Shown here: piece after piece, positions 56,201-64,000 of the stretch
Position numbering within the stretch: position 1 is the first letter of the stretch
Layout of the letters: each line of letters starts with the position of its first letter
Assembly (NCBI RefSeq): GCF_019059575.1
Contig: NW_024881674.1
Span: forward strand, 601,001 to 665,000
Direction: 5' to 3'
Origin: Amphibalanus amphitrite
Lineage: Eukaryota > Arthropoda > Thecostraca > Balanomorpha > Balanidae
DNA: 64,000 bases
The notes under the pieces: generated by a model
Database searches by the model: none
What the model was told of the DNA's origin: nothing
The model's input: only the letters and a program-made list of their open reading frames with translations
Position numbers and translations under genes: made by a program

Positions 56201-59200
56201 GCTTGACAGCTGCACGTGGCCCAGACGAACTCTTTGTTAAAAACAACTGTCGTCGAAAGCTGGCCATGTGCGGCAGCTACACGCCAAAAAACGGCGCTGC
56301 TGCTGCTGATGGGTTTGCTACTTTATAGTCCGAAGATATGTAACCAAGAGCTATTTGGTTCACGTAACTCAGTCCTGCTAACCATCGATGCTTTGTGTAA
56401 ATAAAAGCACAAGCACAGCCATGATTATGCCAGGAAAATCAGAGTAAGCATAGTGTTAGTGCATACCTCATCGGGCGCCGAGTACTCGACGATTTCTGTG
56501 CAGAGGTTGCTGCACTTGATGGTGCCCAGGTTCTGCTGGTTGGACTTGCTGTTGCAGGCGTCCTTGTAGAGCATGTACGGGGTTCCGGTCTCCACCTGGG
56601 ACTGGATGATGGCCGCCCACAGGTCCTGGGCGCGCACCTGGCGCCGGTACCGCTGCTCCGACTCGTACCTGATAGAGGACGGGACGGAGCGTTTAGGCAT
56701 GATGCTAATGTACATAACTAATGGGATGAATGCATGCTGCGTTGTAAATCTTCTAAGATGTGCACCAGATTTGTCATTAGAAAATCGAACCACCATTGCC
56801 AATAAAAACCTCTACAGGATGAACGTTATACAGGCAAGTTCAAACAGCGGTGTTATTTCCCACTTTTTTGTAATACTGATGACAAAGTGTAGCCATGGGC
56901 CAGTTCCCCATTCCGACGACAAACGAGTGCCCACTCACTTTGTGTAGAGTTTCTCGAACTCCTCTCCCCAGCAGTCGGAGAGGCCGGGACACTCGTGCGG
57001 ACACATGAGGCTCCAGGTGCCGTCCGCCTCGACCCGCTTCATGAACAGGTCGGGGATCCAGAGGCCGTAGAACAGGTCGCGCGCCCGGTTCTCCTCCTTG
57101 CCGGTGTTCTTGCGCATGTCAAGGAAGTCGAACACGTCCGCGTGCCACGGCTCCAGGTAGATGGCGAACGCGCCCGGACGCTGCGGGAAAAATGTTCAAC
57201 ACTTGGTAAGTATGAGATAGCTAAAATGGTATTTAACAGTTACATGGGAAAACACGAAAAATGGCAAGAGAACAGAGACCTTGTCATGCAAACATGCCGA
57301 TAAAAGTGAATTGAGTAGCCAAAGGCATAACAAACACAGGACAAAAAAAAAACTCCCTGATAACAAAGGACTGGAAACATTGAAAAATGTCATTCCTAGC
57401 GATTATTCGTCAATTTGGTCCAAGGACAAAAAATTCAGCCCTGTGTCGACGATTTTTCGTCAATGTACCGACCTTGTTGCCGCCCTGGTCGACGTAGCGT
57501 GCCGTGTTGTTGTAGACGCGCAGCATGGGCACCAGGCCGTTGCTGGTACCGTTCGTGCCGCTGATGTAGCTGCCCTTGGCGCGGATACAGTGCACGTTCA
57601 GACCGATACCGCCAGCGGACTTGGAGATGAGCGCGCACTGCTTCAGCGTGTCGTAGATGCCTTCGATCGAGTCGTCAGCCATGGTGAGCAGGAAGCAGCT
57701 GCAATAGAAACAAAGAAACGTTCTCGTCAGTCAGGTGTATGTAGAACCGGTGACGAATGTGTGAACTTCCGCTGTTGATTTTCTGTCACATAAACCACCC
57801 AGAATTATGACTCAACCAACAGACTGTCTTTCACACGACTCCGCGCCGTGCACCTCACCTGGAGAGCTGCGGCCGGCGGGTGGCCGCGTTGAACAGGGTC
57901 GGCGACGCGTGCGTGAACCACTTCTCCGACAGCAGGTTGTACGTCTCGATGGCGCCCTCGATGTCGTCGCCGTGGATGCCGACCGCCACTCGCATCAGCA
58001 TGTGCTGCGGCCGTTCCACCACCTTGCCGTTGATCTTCAGCAAATAGGATCGCTCCAGGGTCTGTGAGGAGCAGGTGGCGTCAGACAATACAAGGCAGTC
58101 GATTAGACAGATCAAAAGGCCGAGTGTTGGGGACATAAACACACGTCCACAGCAGGGATATTATGCGCTCGATTCAAGAACTGATGTACAATATAATAAG
58201 TGGAACGCTGCATCCAATTACATACAAGTGCTAGTTCTAAAATGTTCTGAAGCAGTAAAGGTGACAATGTAATATTTCACCTTGAATCCGAAGTAGTTGT
58301 AGGTGTAGTCGCGGTCGTAAATGATGTGCGAATTGAGCATGTCCGCGTTGTCCATGATGATCTTATGGTGCTGATCGGAGATCATCGGGATATCGATGCC
58401 GCTGTTCGCGTTCCTCATGTGATACAGGTCATCGATCACCTCTGAAACACGATTCCAGCGTCAATTCTAGCTTTAGTGAACTGCAAAATAACTCAATGGA
58501 CCAGCACAGGCAAATGACATAGACGTATATACGAATTACGATCCATAGTTGTCCCAGCAAACCAGGTTACATTTCAGGGTTAAGTACGGAGAGGTTTGAT
58601 AGCTGAAAAAAGATGAACGTGGTTACCGATGTCAGCCTGCATCCACGTTCCTCCCGGGTTTATGAGCCTGCGAATGTCAATGTTAATCACAGGACCCGGG
58701 GTCCTGCCGGAAACCCCTGCCAGCCTCCGATCGTCACCTACCGCTGAACGTCTTCTTGGTCTCCTTGTGCAGGTTGGCGACGGCGATGCGCGCGGCCAGG
58801 ATGGCGTAGTCGGGGTGTTTGGTGGTCATGGTGGCAGCCGTCTCCGCGGCCAGGTTGTCCAGCTCCACGGTGGTCACACCCGGGTACAGGCCGTTGATGA
58901 CCTTCAGGGTAATGGCCGGCTGCAGATGGGAGAACAGGTCAGAAGAGGAAGTGATTGAGGAGATGTAAAATCTGCTGGCAAGATAATTATCATAAAAATG
59001 CAGGAAGAAAGGTTTTGTAACAAATCACAGCACTTATTTGCATTCCTAAACACATTTAAGATATAAAATATGAAATATTAATCAGGGTGATTCTTCAAAA
59101 GCAATCCTTACATTTAAAATCTGGCCAATGTGAAAACATGATTGAAAAAAATAGCCAAATAACATGACATATACCTAGGTAGCAATAAACTCTCAAAAAC

Positions 59201-59611
59201 ATCCAATGATAGATGTGTGATCATGCAAAAAAGTAAAAGAAGGTTCAAAACAAATTATACTCACTGGATCCACATAGTTCATGTTTAAGTTGTAGCAGAG
59301 CTTGTTGATACGATTTGTGATCTTGTCGAACATGACATTTTCCTTCCTTCCATCTAAACAGAGTGTGAATATGTTAAATGTTGACATTTGTGATAAACAT
59401 CTTTCTTTGAAGCCACAGCTTGACTTAGCAACACTTTGACTTGCTTTCTTACCCAGCAAGGGAAATTAGCACAATGTGCTGAATTGAATGATCCATGACA
59501 AACAGCTAAAAAGCACAATAAAATGAAATAGAACCAGAATGTAGTGATGGAAGACAGAAATAACTTACCCCTCTTGATGACATACATCTTGGAATACATG
59601 ATGTCCTTCAT
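53113..59611 (-). CDS. RRM1: Ribonucleoside-diphosphate reductase large subunit (spliced gene, fourteen coding exons)
   Basis: Catalytic alpha subunit of class Ia ribonucleotide reductase, which reduces ribonucleoside diphosphates to deoxy forms with the small subunit's tyrosyl radical. Exons (high to low): 59,611-59,569, 59,353-59,265, 58,919-58,742, 58,441-58,281, 58,061-57,859, 57,698-57,473, 57,180-56,939, 56,668-56,467, 56,048-55,899, 55,531-55,310, 54,681-54,469, 54,223-54,128, 53,825-53,508, 53,211-53,113. All junctions are GT-AG and in phase. Numbered from MYVIKRDG (59,587), the protein has 805 residues: ATP-cone about 1-95, specificity residues D226 and R256, catalytic C218, N427, C429, E431 and C444, radical-path Y737-Y738 and the CLMCGS tail (C800, C803). 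All but the tail keep human numbering. Two upstream in-frame ATGs could add eight residues. The linker before the tail is about 13 residues longer than in human. Confidence 0.98.
53508..53825 (-). CDS. RRM1: RRM1 coding exon 13
   Basis: Residues 668-773: [47 protein letters not shown]737 and Y738 are the radical-transfer pair with the small subunit. The last 35 residues are the variable, lysine-rich linker. Acceptor GCTCGACAG, donor GTAGGG. Confidence 0.97.
54128..54223 (-). CDS. RRM1: RRM1 coding exon 12
   Basis: Residues 636-667: [32 protein letters not shown]. Only 96 bp, phase 0 at both ends, so skipping would not shift the frame. Donor GTAAGA. Confidence 0.95.
54469..54681 (-). CDS. RRM1: RRM1 coding exon 11
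   Basis: Residues 565-635: [57 protein letters not shown]. It includes the PMPTASTAQ phosphate-binding loop conserved in the family. Acceptor GTCTCGCAG, donor GTGGGT. Confidence 0.97.
54687..55270. repeat. Imperfect ~290-bp tandem duplication in RRM1 intron 10
   Basis: A 58-bp block (AGACGGAGAGACACGCAGAG...) at 54,687-54,744 recurs at 54,974-55,031 with one or two changes. A second block (CAATTAACTTCCAAGTGACC) near 54,939 recurs near 55,238. The first copy lies directly next to the exon 11 acceptor and includes its pyrimidine tract. Confidence 0.8.
55310..55531 (-). CDS. RRM1: RRM1 coding exon 10
   Basis: Residues 491-564: [62 protein letters not shown]. Acceptor TTTTTCCAG, donor GTGAGT, phase 0. 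Confidence 0.97.
55899..56048 (-). CDS. RRM1: RRM1 coding exon 9
   Basis: Residues 441-490: [15 protein letters not shown], then [18 protein letters not shown]. Carries C444, the partner of C218 in the active-site disulfide. The acceptor CCCGGTAG is poor in pyrimidines next to the AG. Donor GTGAGT. Confidence 0.96.
56467..56668 (-). CDS. RRM1: RRM1 coding exon 8
   Basis: Residues 373-440: [37 protein letters not shown]. Contains the catalytic trio N427, C429 and E431. Acceptor CTCTATCAG, donor GTATGC, exit phase 0. Confidence 0.97.
56939..57180 (-). CDS. RRM1: RRM1 coding exon 7
   Basis: Residues 293-372 plus two bases: [56 protein letters not shown]. This is the start of the barrel core. 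Acceptor TTCCCGCAG, donor GTGAGT. Confidence 0.97.
57473..57698 (-). CDS. RRM1: RRM1 coding exon 6
   Basis: Residues 217-292: [52 protein letters not shown]. Holds C218 and the specificity residues D226 and R256. Acceptor TATTGCAG, donor GTCGGT, exit phase 0. Confidence 0.97.
57859..58061 (-). CDS. RRM1: RRM1 coding exon 5
   Basis: Residues 150-216 plus two bases: [47 protein letters not shown]. It ends just before the codon preceding catalytic Cys218. Donor GTGAGG. Confidence 0.97.
58281..58441 (-). CDS. RRM1: RRM1 coding exon 4
   Basis: Residues 96-149: [15 protein letters not shown], then [20 protein letters not shown]. The first part is the variable linker after the ATP-cone; the second is conserved. 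Acceptor GTTTCAG, donor GTGAAA (non-optimal beyond GT). Confidence 0.95.
58742..58919 (-). CDS. RRM1: RRM1 coding exon 3
   Basis: Residues 37-95 plus one base: [41 protein letters not shown] and [11 protein letters not shown]. It completes the ATP-cone. Acceptor ATCTGCAG, donor GTAGGT. Confidence 0.97.
59265..59353 (-). CDS. RRM1: RRM1 coding exon 2
   Basis: Residues 7-36: [20 protein letters not shown] then [10 protein letters not shown], the first half of the ATP-cone activity domain. Acceptor TGTTTAG, donor GTGAGT, exit phase 0. Confidence 0.96.
59569..59611 (-). CDS. RRM1: RRM1 coding exon 1
   Basis: Three in-frame ATGs at 59,611, 59,599 and 59,587; the last gives MYVIKR, the usual family start, and has A at -3. 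The first has T at -3 and directly follows a TAA, so translation cannot begin further upstream in this frame. Ends one base into codon 7 before GTAAGT. A likely 5' UTR acceptor (TTTTCAG) places the exon's 5' edge at 59,653. Confidence 0.9.
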
Positions 59612-59652
59612 TTATGTTTAGTTGCTTGCCGAGTTGCAGTTGATAGTATCCA

Positions 59653-59990
59653 CCTGAAAATGAAAAGGCGTGGTAAGAAAATACCTGCAATGCTGATGCC
59701 AGTGCTGTGCTGCACACAAATTTCAATTTACAAAGGCTTATCATTATAAAATTACAAAACTGAACATCTATCACCAGCTTTGGCTAATGACATTGTACTT
59801 ACCTACCAAACTTACTTGACTTTCTGTGCCAGTGCTGGACCAGACCGATAATAGAAACCTCGAAGAAATAGCAACTAGAGAACGAAACAGATGATCCGTA
59901 TTGAATATAAGGTATTGAAGCTGCAACGCGAAACAGGGCGGCCGCGGCCCAAGACAATGCACAAAGCGAAATTCGAGCGGGAACGGAGAC
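59653..59990 (-). other. Probable RRM1 5' UTR with a short intron
   Basis: On the minus strand two donor-like GTAAGT sites (exon ends at 59,816 or 59,803) face an acceptor TTTTCAG ending at 59,654, giving an intron of roughly 150-160 bp in the 5' UTR. The transcription start is not visible; it should lie between the donor and the E2F-type sites near 60,000. Confidence 0.55.
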
Positions 59991-60010
59991 CGATAAATTT
60001 CGCGCGAAAT
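59977..60010 (-). promoter_or_regulatory. E2F-type sites upstream of RRM1
   Basis: A perfect palindrome TTTCGCGCGAAA (59,998-60,009) satisfies the E2F/DP consensus TTTSSCGC on both strands. A second GCGGGAA motif at 59,977-59,983 fits seven of eight positions on the minus strand. E2F control of both RNR subunits at G1/S is established in flies and mammals. The position, about 400 bp upstream of the coding start, is right for a promoter. Confidence 0.75.
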
Positions 60011-60482
60011 CGCGGTAGTGCTGAGTATGCTATGGCAAAATGATGAAAAAATGCATTTCAAGTGGTTATTCGTTGCTCTGATTAATGATTAAAAAAGTAC
60101 CGTTTATGAATTTTAAATAAATGAATAAAAATTATCAATTCCCAACCAAATTACAACGCAGCACTAGAATACCCGTACGCCTCGCACGACACCCTGCTGG
60201 GGCTGCTGTCGCCGGCTCCCGTCTCTGCTGTCGCCGGTAACCGGCTTTACCTGCTGAGCCGGGCCGGTCGAGCAGCGCCGGCGCGGTGGGATGGATACCG
60301 CCGAGGGCTCTCCACCGCCCCTGGGCACCCAGGGCGACGATATGACAAACCAGTCAGTCGACCCATCGGACAGTTCGACTTCATTGGTCAGAGTTCTGTT
60401 CGCTAATCGCGCTGAGCCGGAGTGATTAACAATAATTGAATAGCATGAAACCAAAACAGCACATTACCAACAGCTATATTAT
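60011..60482. other. Region upstream of the RRM1 promoter
   Basis: AT-rich then mixed; no gene or array recognised. An ATTGG (CCAAT on the minus strand) occurs at about 60,384. A frame at 60,164-60,454 has no domain. Confidence 0.4.
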
Positions 60483-60960
60483 CCCGGCACCGCCTGGGCT
60501 ATTTCCATACCCACGACAGCCTGGGGGGGGGGGGGGGGGTCGGATCCGACCCCCCTGTTATCTCGAGAACCAATGGTCGCTTCGAGCCCCGCGAGGCGGC
60601 GTTCGAAAGGTCTCTACGAGACCTTCCCAAAGGACTCTTAAGATTTTAAGATTGAGGTCAACTTTCGGGTCAAGGTCAGGTCAAAGGTCAAATTATGGGG
60701 TTTTGCATGATTAGGCTTACGGACAGCGGAATCGATAGCTGCTGCTCGAAACTCACCAAAAATGACCTCAAAGGCCTAGTGAAGGTACCATGTGCGTATA
60801 GGGGTCATACTAAGTACGGGTCAAGGTCAGGTCAGGTCACGAAAGGTCACGGTTTTCAATTTCTGCTACATGGGCGTGCGACACATGTTTTATGGCTTAT
60901 TTTTCACGCCGAATCCGATGGTAATGGTTATATGTGACCCCAAGTCACTGTGCTGGTGAT
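60483..60960. mobile_element. Partial CCC-terminus element (family B relative)
   Basis: After TTAT at 60,479 the sequence CCCGGCACCGCCTGGGCTAT, then a G-run hairpin (GGTCGGATCCGACC), then CTCGAGAACCAATGG and a GGTCAAGGTCAGGTCA tract follow the same order as the inverted right end of the element at 30,659-31,579. Nine AGGTCA or TGACCT hexamers occur within about 300 bp. I cannot identify the other terminus, so the right limit is approximate. Confidence 0.6.
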
Positions 60961-61209
60961 AAGTGTGCATTGAAAGCATAAAAAATCGTTTATACCCTAC
61001 ATAACTAAAGGAGGGCTAAGAAAAAAAGTCAATTTTTCAACTTTTTATTTTTGACATAAAAATACACTTTTCTAGACGAGCTTTGTCCCAGGAATCTAGT
61101 GGTGCCATTTGTTTTCACATGCGATGTTCAGAAGTGCCTCTAATTCACGAAAATGCTTATGACGTCACCATGCCCTATGCATGTTGGCAGGGCGTATTTT
61201 AACATGTTA
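60961..61209. other. AT-rich spacer
   Basis: Nothing recognised; possibly internal sequence of the preceding element. Confidence 0.35.
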
Positions 61210-61279
61210 ACTGGGTCGGCAATTGCCGACCCAGTCACGGAGAATGCCGACCCAGTGACAGCCGTTTGCCGACCCAGTT
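61210..61279. repeat. 26-bp perfect palindrome followed by two more copies of its half
   Basis: A 26-bp perfect palindrome (61,210-61,235, half-site TGCCGACCCAGT) is followed by TGCCGACCCAGT at about 61,244 and 61,266. It may be a set of protein-binding sites at an element end, or a small tandem repeat. Confidence 0.85.
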
Positions 61280-61329
61280 GCCGCCCCCTCTAGGATGCAG
61301 CACGCACATGCAGGCTAGGTGCCGTCATT

Positions 61330-61735
61330 CATAGTGAGGCTGCTGCCCTCCAAAATGATAATGCCGCCTCTTAAAGTGAACCAGCCGTCTATAGAAAGTG
61401 ATCATCCCGCAACTCAATGTGACAGTGCCGCCCCTAAATCTGTTAGTAGCCCCACTCATTGTAATGGTGCCGCCCTTCTAAGCATCTGTGGAGCCCCTCA
61501 ATGTGATGATACCGCCCCTCAAGAAGATGATGCCGCCCCTTTCAGTATCAGTGGCGCCCCTCAATGTGATGGTGCCGCCCTCAAAGTGCCGGTGGCGCCC
61601 CTGAATGTGATGGTGCTGCCCGCCAACGAGTCGGTGGCGCCCCTCAAAATGATGCTGCCGCCCCTAATAGTGTCAGTGACGCCCTTCGAAGTGTCGGAGG
61701 AACCCACCAATATGATGGTGCCGCCCCTCTAGATA
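61330..61735. repeat. Degenerate 21-bp minisatellite
   Basis: About twenty units of a 21-bp motif around GTGSCGCCCCTCAATGTGATG, moderately diverged. Because 21 is a multiple of three, one plus-strand frame stays open for 137 codons (61,319-61,732) with repeating Ala-Pro-Leu-Asn-Val-Met. I attribute the open frame to the repeat length and call no gene. Confidence 0.8.
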
Positions 61736-62018
61736 TCCACATAGCCCCTCATTGTTCATTGAAAAATCGCTTAAAACTTGGTCTGAACTTTGTTGTGGTG
61801 CCTACAGAGTAAAAAGAATCAGCTTTATGACAGTAATGTGGCCTGGGGAAGGAGGTAATTTTGGGTTGTGACGTCACATATTTGAAAGGTTGTTTTTGGA
61901 ATATGGGAAGCCTAAGATGTTTAATGAAAAATAAATGCCAGAACCGTGTTCCTGGTCATCCAATCTATAAAGTCGGGCACAATTTAACTGGTATTAACAA
62001 CATTTTAGAAGGTGGGAT
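61736..62018. other. Spacer
   Basis: No gene or repeat recognised. Confidence 0.35.
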
Positions 62019-62022
62019 AGTC

Positions 62023-62427
62023 CCTTTAACCGGCGCCGGGCTGAGGTTGTTTGAACCCCCCTCCCGACCCCTATAACTTGGCTACTTGGGCCACGTAGCG
62101 ACACGCGGTAAGCGGCATTCGAAGAAGTGTCAAAACTACTTGGGTTAGTTGGTTAACCGTACTTTGGTTAGGTCAAGTCAAATGTCAAATATCAGGTGAC
62201 CAGAGGTCATCAAAGGTGAAATGTGGGTGAAATGTTGTCTGTTTCAACATTTATTGACAAACTGGCGCATAACTCGGGGAAGAATAGAACTACAGCACCG
62301 CGAAAAAGCGCATTCGATAGCTCTTCAACGTTCCTATAAAGTCCTCAGACTTGACCTAACATCAACGACTTAACCTCCAGAGCATAACTTGTTTAACCCG
62401 TGTCGGGCCGGGGAGGGTTAAAGGGGA
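62023..62427. mobile_element. Possible TTAA-type element related to families B and C
   Basis: Left end CCTTTAACCGGCGCCGGGCT and right end GGGAGGGTTAAAGGGGAC are inverted around TTTAACC/GGTTAAA. Internally AGGTCA-type motifs occur, as in the neighbouring families. Limits are uncertain, and another TTTAACCCGTG boundary at about 62,393 suggests abutting or nested copies. Confidence 0.4.
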
Positions 62428-63085
62428 CAGTGGACCCCCTCCGCCTCTCTACTGAGCTGTTTTAATGAAGAACCTTTTTACTTTAATAATTATTGACTCA
62501 CGAAAGTTATGACATCGTTTTTTTTTCAGTACTGCGCTCCTCTCGTCGAGATGCGTCGAATGAACTATAATTTGACATTCAAATGTCATTTGGGAAATTT
62601 GAGCTCAGGTCCAGGTCATGACCCGACTGGTAAAGGTCATGTTGCATATCAGTCGATTTGTATCGTCAAACTGAAATCATCTAAGGTGTTTTCATCGCTC
62701 AGGCATATCGCATGTCTCTATCAGAAGTTATTGAAAAAAAACCTGCTGGAGGCCTACCAATCCATGACCTGACATGACCTCAAGGACATAACGAGGGGTC
62801 GTGGGTGGCATTTTTCCGATTAAGTGTGTCATTTTTAATTGTTTTCTGATGTTTAAATTCGTTAACTTTGACATTTGTCTACCTATAAAAAGAGGCACAT
62901 GCCCCGACTTTCTCCCATTTCCTTATACCTAATGGAAGGGTCGCAAAATTGTCCTTACCTTTGGTCAAAGACATCGCAATTTCGAGACTTACATTTTATG
63001 TACTTACAGTGACACACTGTATTATCAATCGCTGAAGTTATAAAGGGATCGTTCAGTCGGTATATCTATGGTGAGCATTTGCCTG
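62428..63085. other. Remnant of AGGTCA-rich element and spacer
   Basis: Contains CGTCGAGATGCGTCGAATGA, resembling the CGTCAAGACGCATCGAATGA segment in the element at 35 kb, with several TGACCT hexamers up to 62,780. This suggests a decayed copy with unclear ends. No gene. Confidence 0.4.
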
Positions 63086-63088
63086 TTC

Positions 63089-63121
63089 CGTAGCTCAGTT
63101 GGTAGAGCACCGGACTCCCCG
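63089..63121 (+). repeat. Truncated tRNA-like sequence (5' half)
   Basis: TTCCGTAGCTCAGTTGGTAG and AGCACCGGACT reproduce the acceptor end, D arm with A box, and start of the anticodon stem of a tRNA. After that the sequence leaves the tRNA pattern: there is no anticodon stem closure, no GGTTCGAATCC box and no 3' acceptor. It is a tRNA fragment or the head of a broken tRNA-derived SINE, not a working tRNA. Confidence 0.7.
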
Positions 63122-63179
63122 CATTGTCTCCGCTTGCGTTTTGTCCGCCGGCCGAGCCGGAGAGAAAGTTACCGAGTGA

Positions 63180-63965
63180 ATATAACGAGGCTTGAAATGA
63201 TCTCACGCATGTCAAAGTGTTTTTATTTTAGGCAAAATAAATATCTAAAACAGTAAAACAAGCTTTCGGCATTACGCCATCATCAAGTTTGAATAAATTA
63301 ACATGTTTTTGATTTTCAAAAGCTAGAGCGCAATCATATTGTTCCAGGCATCCTCATAGCAGCTCACTTTTTTTAAACATATTGCAATACGTTGCAAATA
63401 GTGTGGTACATTGCACAATGCACATGGCAAGTAAATAATGTACAACAATGTATCATTACGTACACTACAACATGTCATGCACACAATATATCATAGGTAC
63501 AACAATGTTAATAAATCTCACCTCAACATCAGCCGCATACATCATCAACACCCGGTCAGTAAACATTGACATTATAATCATATTGAAAAACATTGCCGCT
63601 GCTCTTAGCTCGATTAGTTTGAGGTGAGATTTATTGACATTGTTGTACCTATGATATATTGTGTGCATGTCATGTTGTAGTGTACGTAATGATACATTGT
63701 TGTACATTATTTACTTGTCATGTGCATTGTGCAATGTACCACACTATTTGCAGCGTATTGCAATACGTTTAAAAAAAGTGAGCTGCTATGAGGATGCCTG
63801 GAACAATATGATTGCGCTCTAGCTTTTGAAAATCAAAAACATGTTAATTTATTCAAACTTGATGATGGCGTAATGCCGAAAGCTTGTTTTACTGTTTTAG
63901 ATATTTATTTTGCCTAAAATAAAAACACTTTGACATGCGTGAGATCATTTCAAGCCTCGTTATAT
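63180..63965. repeat. Foldback element with 347-bp inverted arms
   Basis: Left arm 63,180-63,526 (ATATAACGAGGCTTG at its outer end) and right arm 63,619-63,965 are inverted and nearly identical, differing by occasional single-base changes such as TTAATAA versus TTGACAT-type positions. A 92-bp loop separates them. An 80-codon frame across the loop (63,465-63,707, - strand) has no domain. Element type unknown; no convincing target duplication. Confidence 0.92.
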
Positions 63966-64000
63966 TAATAATAATCATGTCATCCATCCTCGCCCACATA

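Overview
The window is nuclear DNA from a metazoan, most likely an arthropod. The reasons are two spliced genes with canonical GT-AG introns, long introns, mixed GC-rich and AT-rich non-coding DNA, and many small DNA transposons. A crustacean such as a barnacle would fit, but that is an inference; nothing in the sequence fixes the species.

Two protein genes can be supported. On the + strand, an inscuteable homolog runs from 12,594 to 52,253 in seven coding exons (749 residues). All exon phases match and the total length divides by three. It has a long arthropod-type N-terminal region, the LGN/Pins-binding segment in exon 2 and an armadillo-type repeat region in exons 3-7. Intron 1 is about 28 kb. 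On the - strand, the large subunit of class I ribonucleotide reductase (RRM1/RnrL) runs from 59,611 down to 53,113 in fourteen coding exons. It keeps every active-site residue at the same number as the human protein. The two genes are arranged tail to tail, 859 bp apart. A palindromic E2F-type site lies upstream of the RNR 5' end, as expected for an S-phase gene.

The remaining DNA is intergenic or intronic and rich in non-autonomous DNA transposons. Four hAT-type elements have perfect 8-bp target-site duplications: 8,287-10,557, 21,080-22,811, 27,970-28,247 and 39,429-39,586. A fifth (8,346-8,590) sits inside the first. Three elements share TTAA flanks and an AGGWAGNNTGCCACCTT terminus (28.5, 30.5 and 36.1 kb). 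A second TTAA family has CCC termini and G-rich ends (3.3, 30.7, 35.1, 60.5 kb, with relatives near 62 kb). Several of its members carry dense arrays of AGGTCA nuclear-receptor half-sites. One member is nested in another element at 30.7 kb.

Other structures are a nearly perfect 336-bp palindrome (2,383-2,718), a 786-bp foldback (63,180-63,965), a TTAA-flanked foldback in inscuteable intron 6, a cluster of TGACTCA heptamers around a (TA)n tract near 6 kb, minisatellites in inscuteable intron 4 and at 61.3-61.7 kb, and a truncated tRNA-like sequence at 63.09 kb. I found no complete tRNA, rRNA, CRISPR array, virus or full-length transposase.
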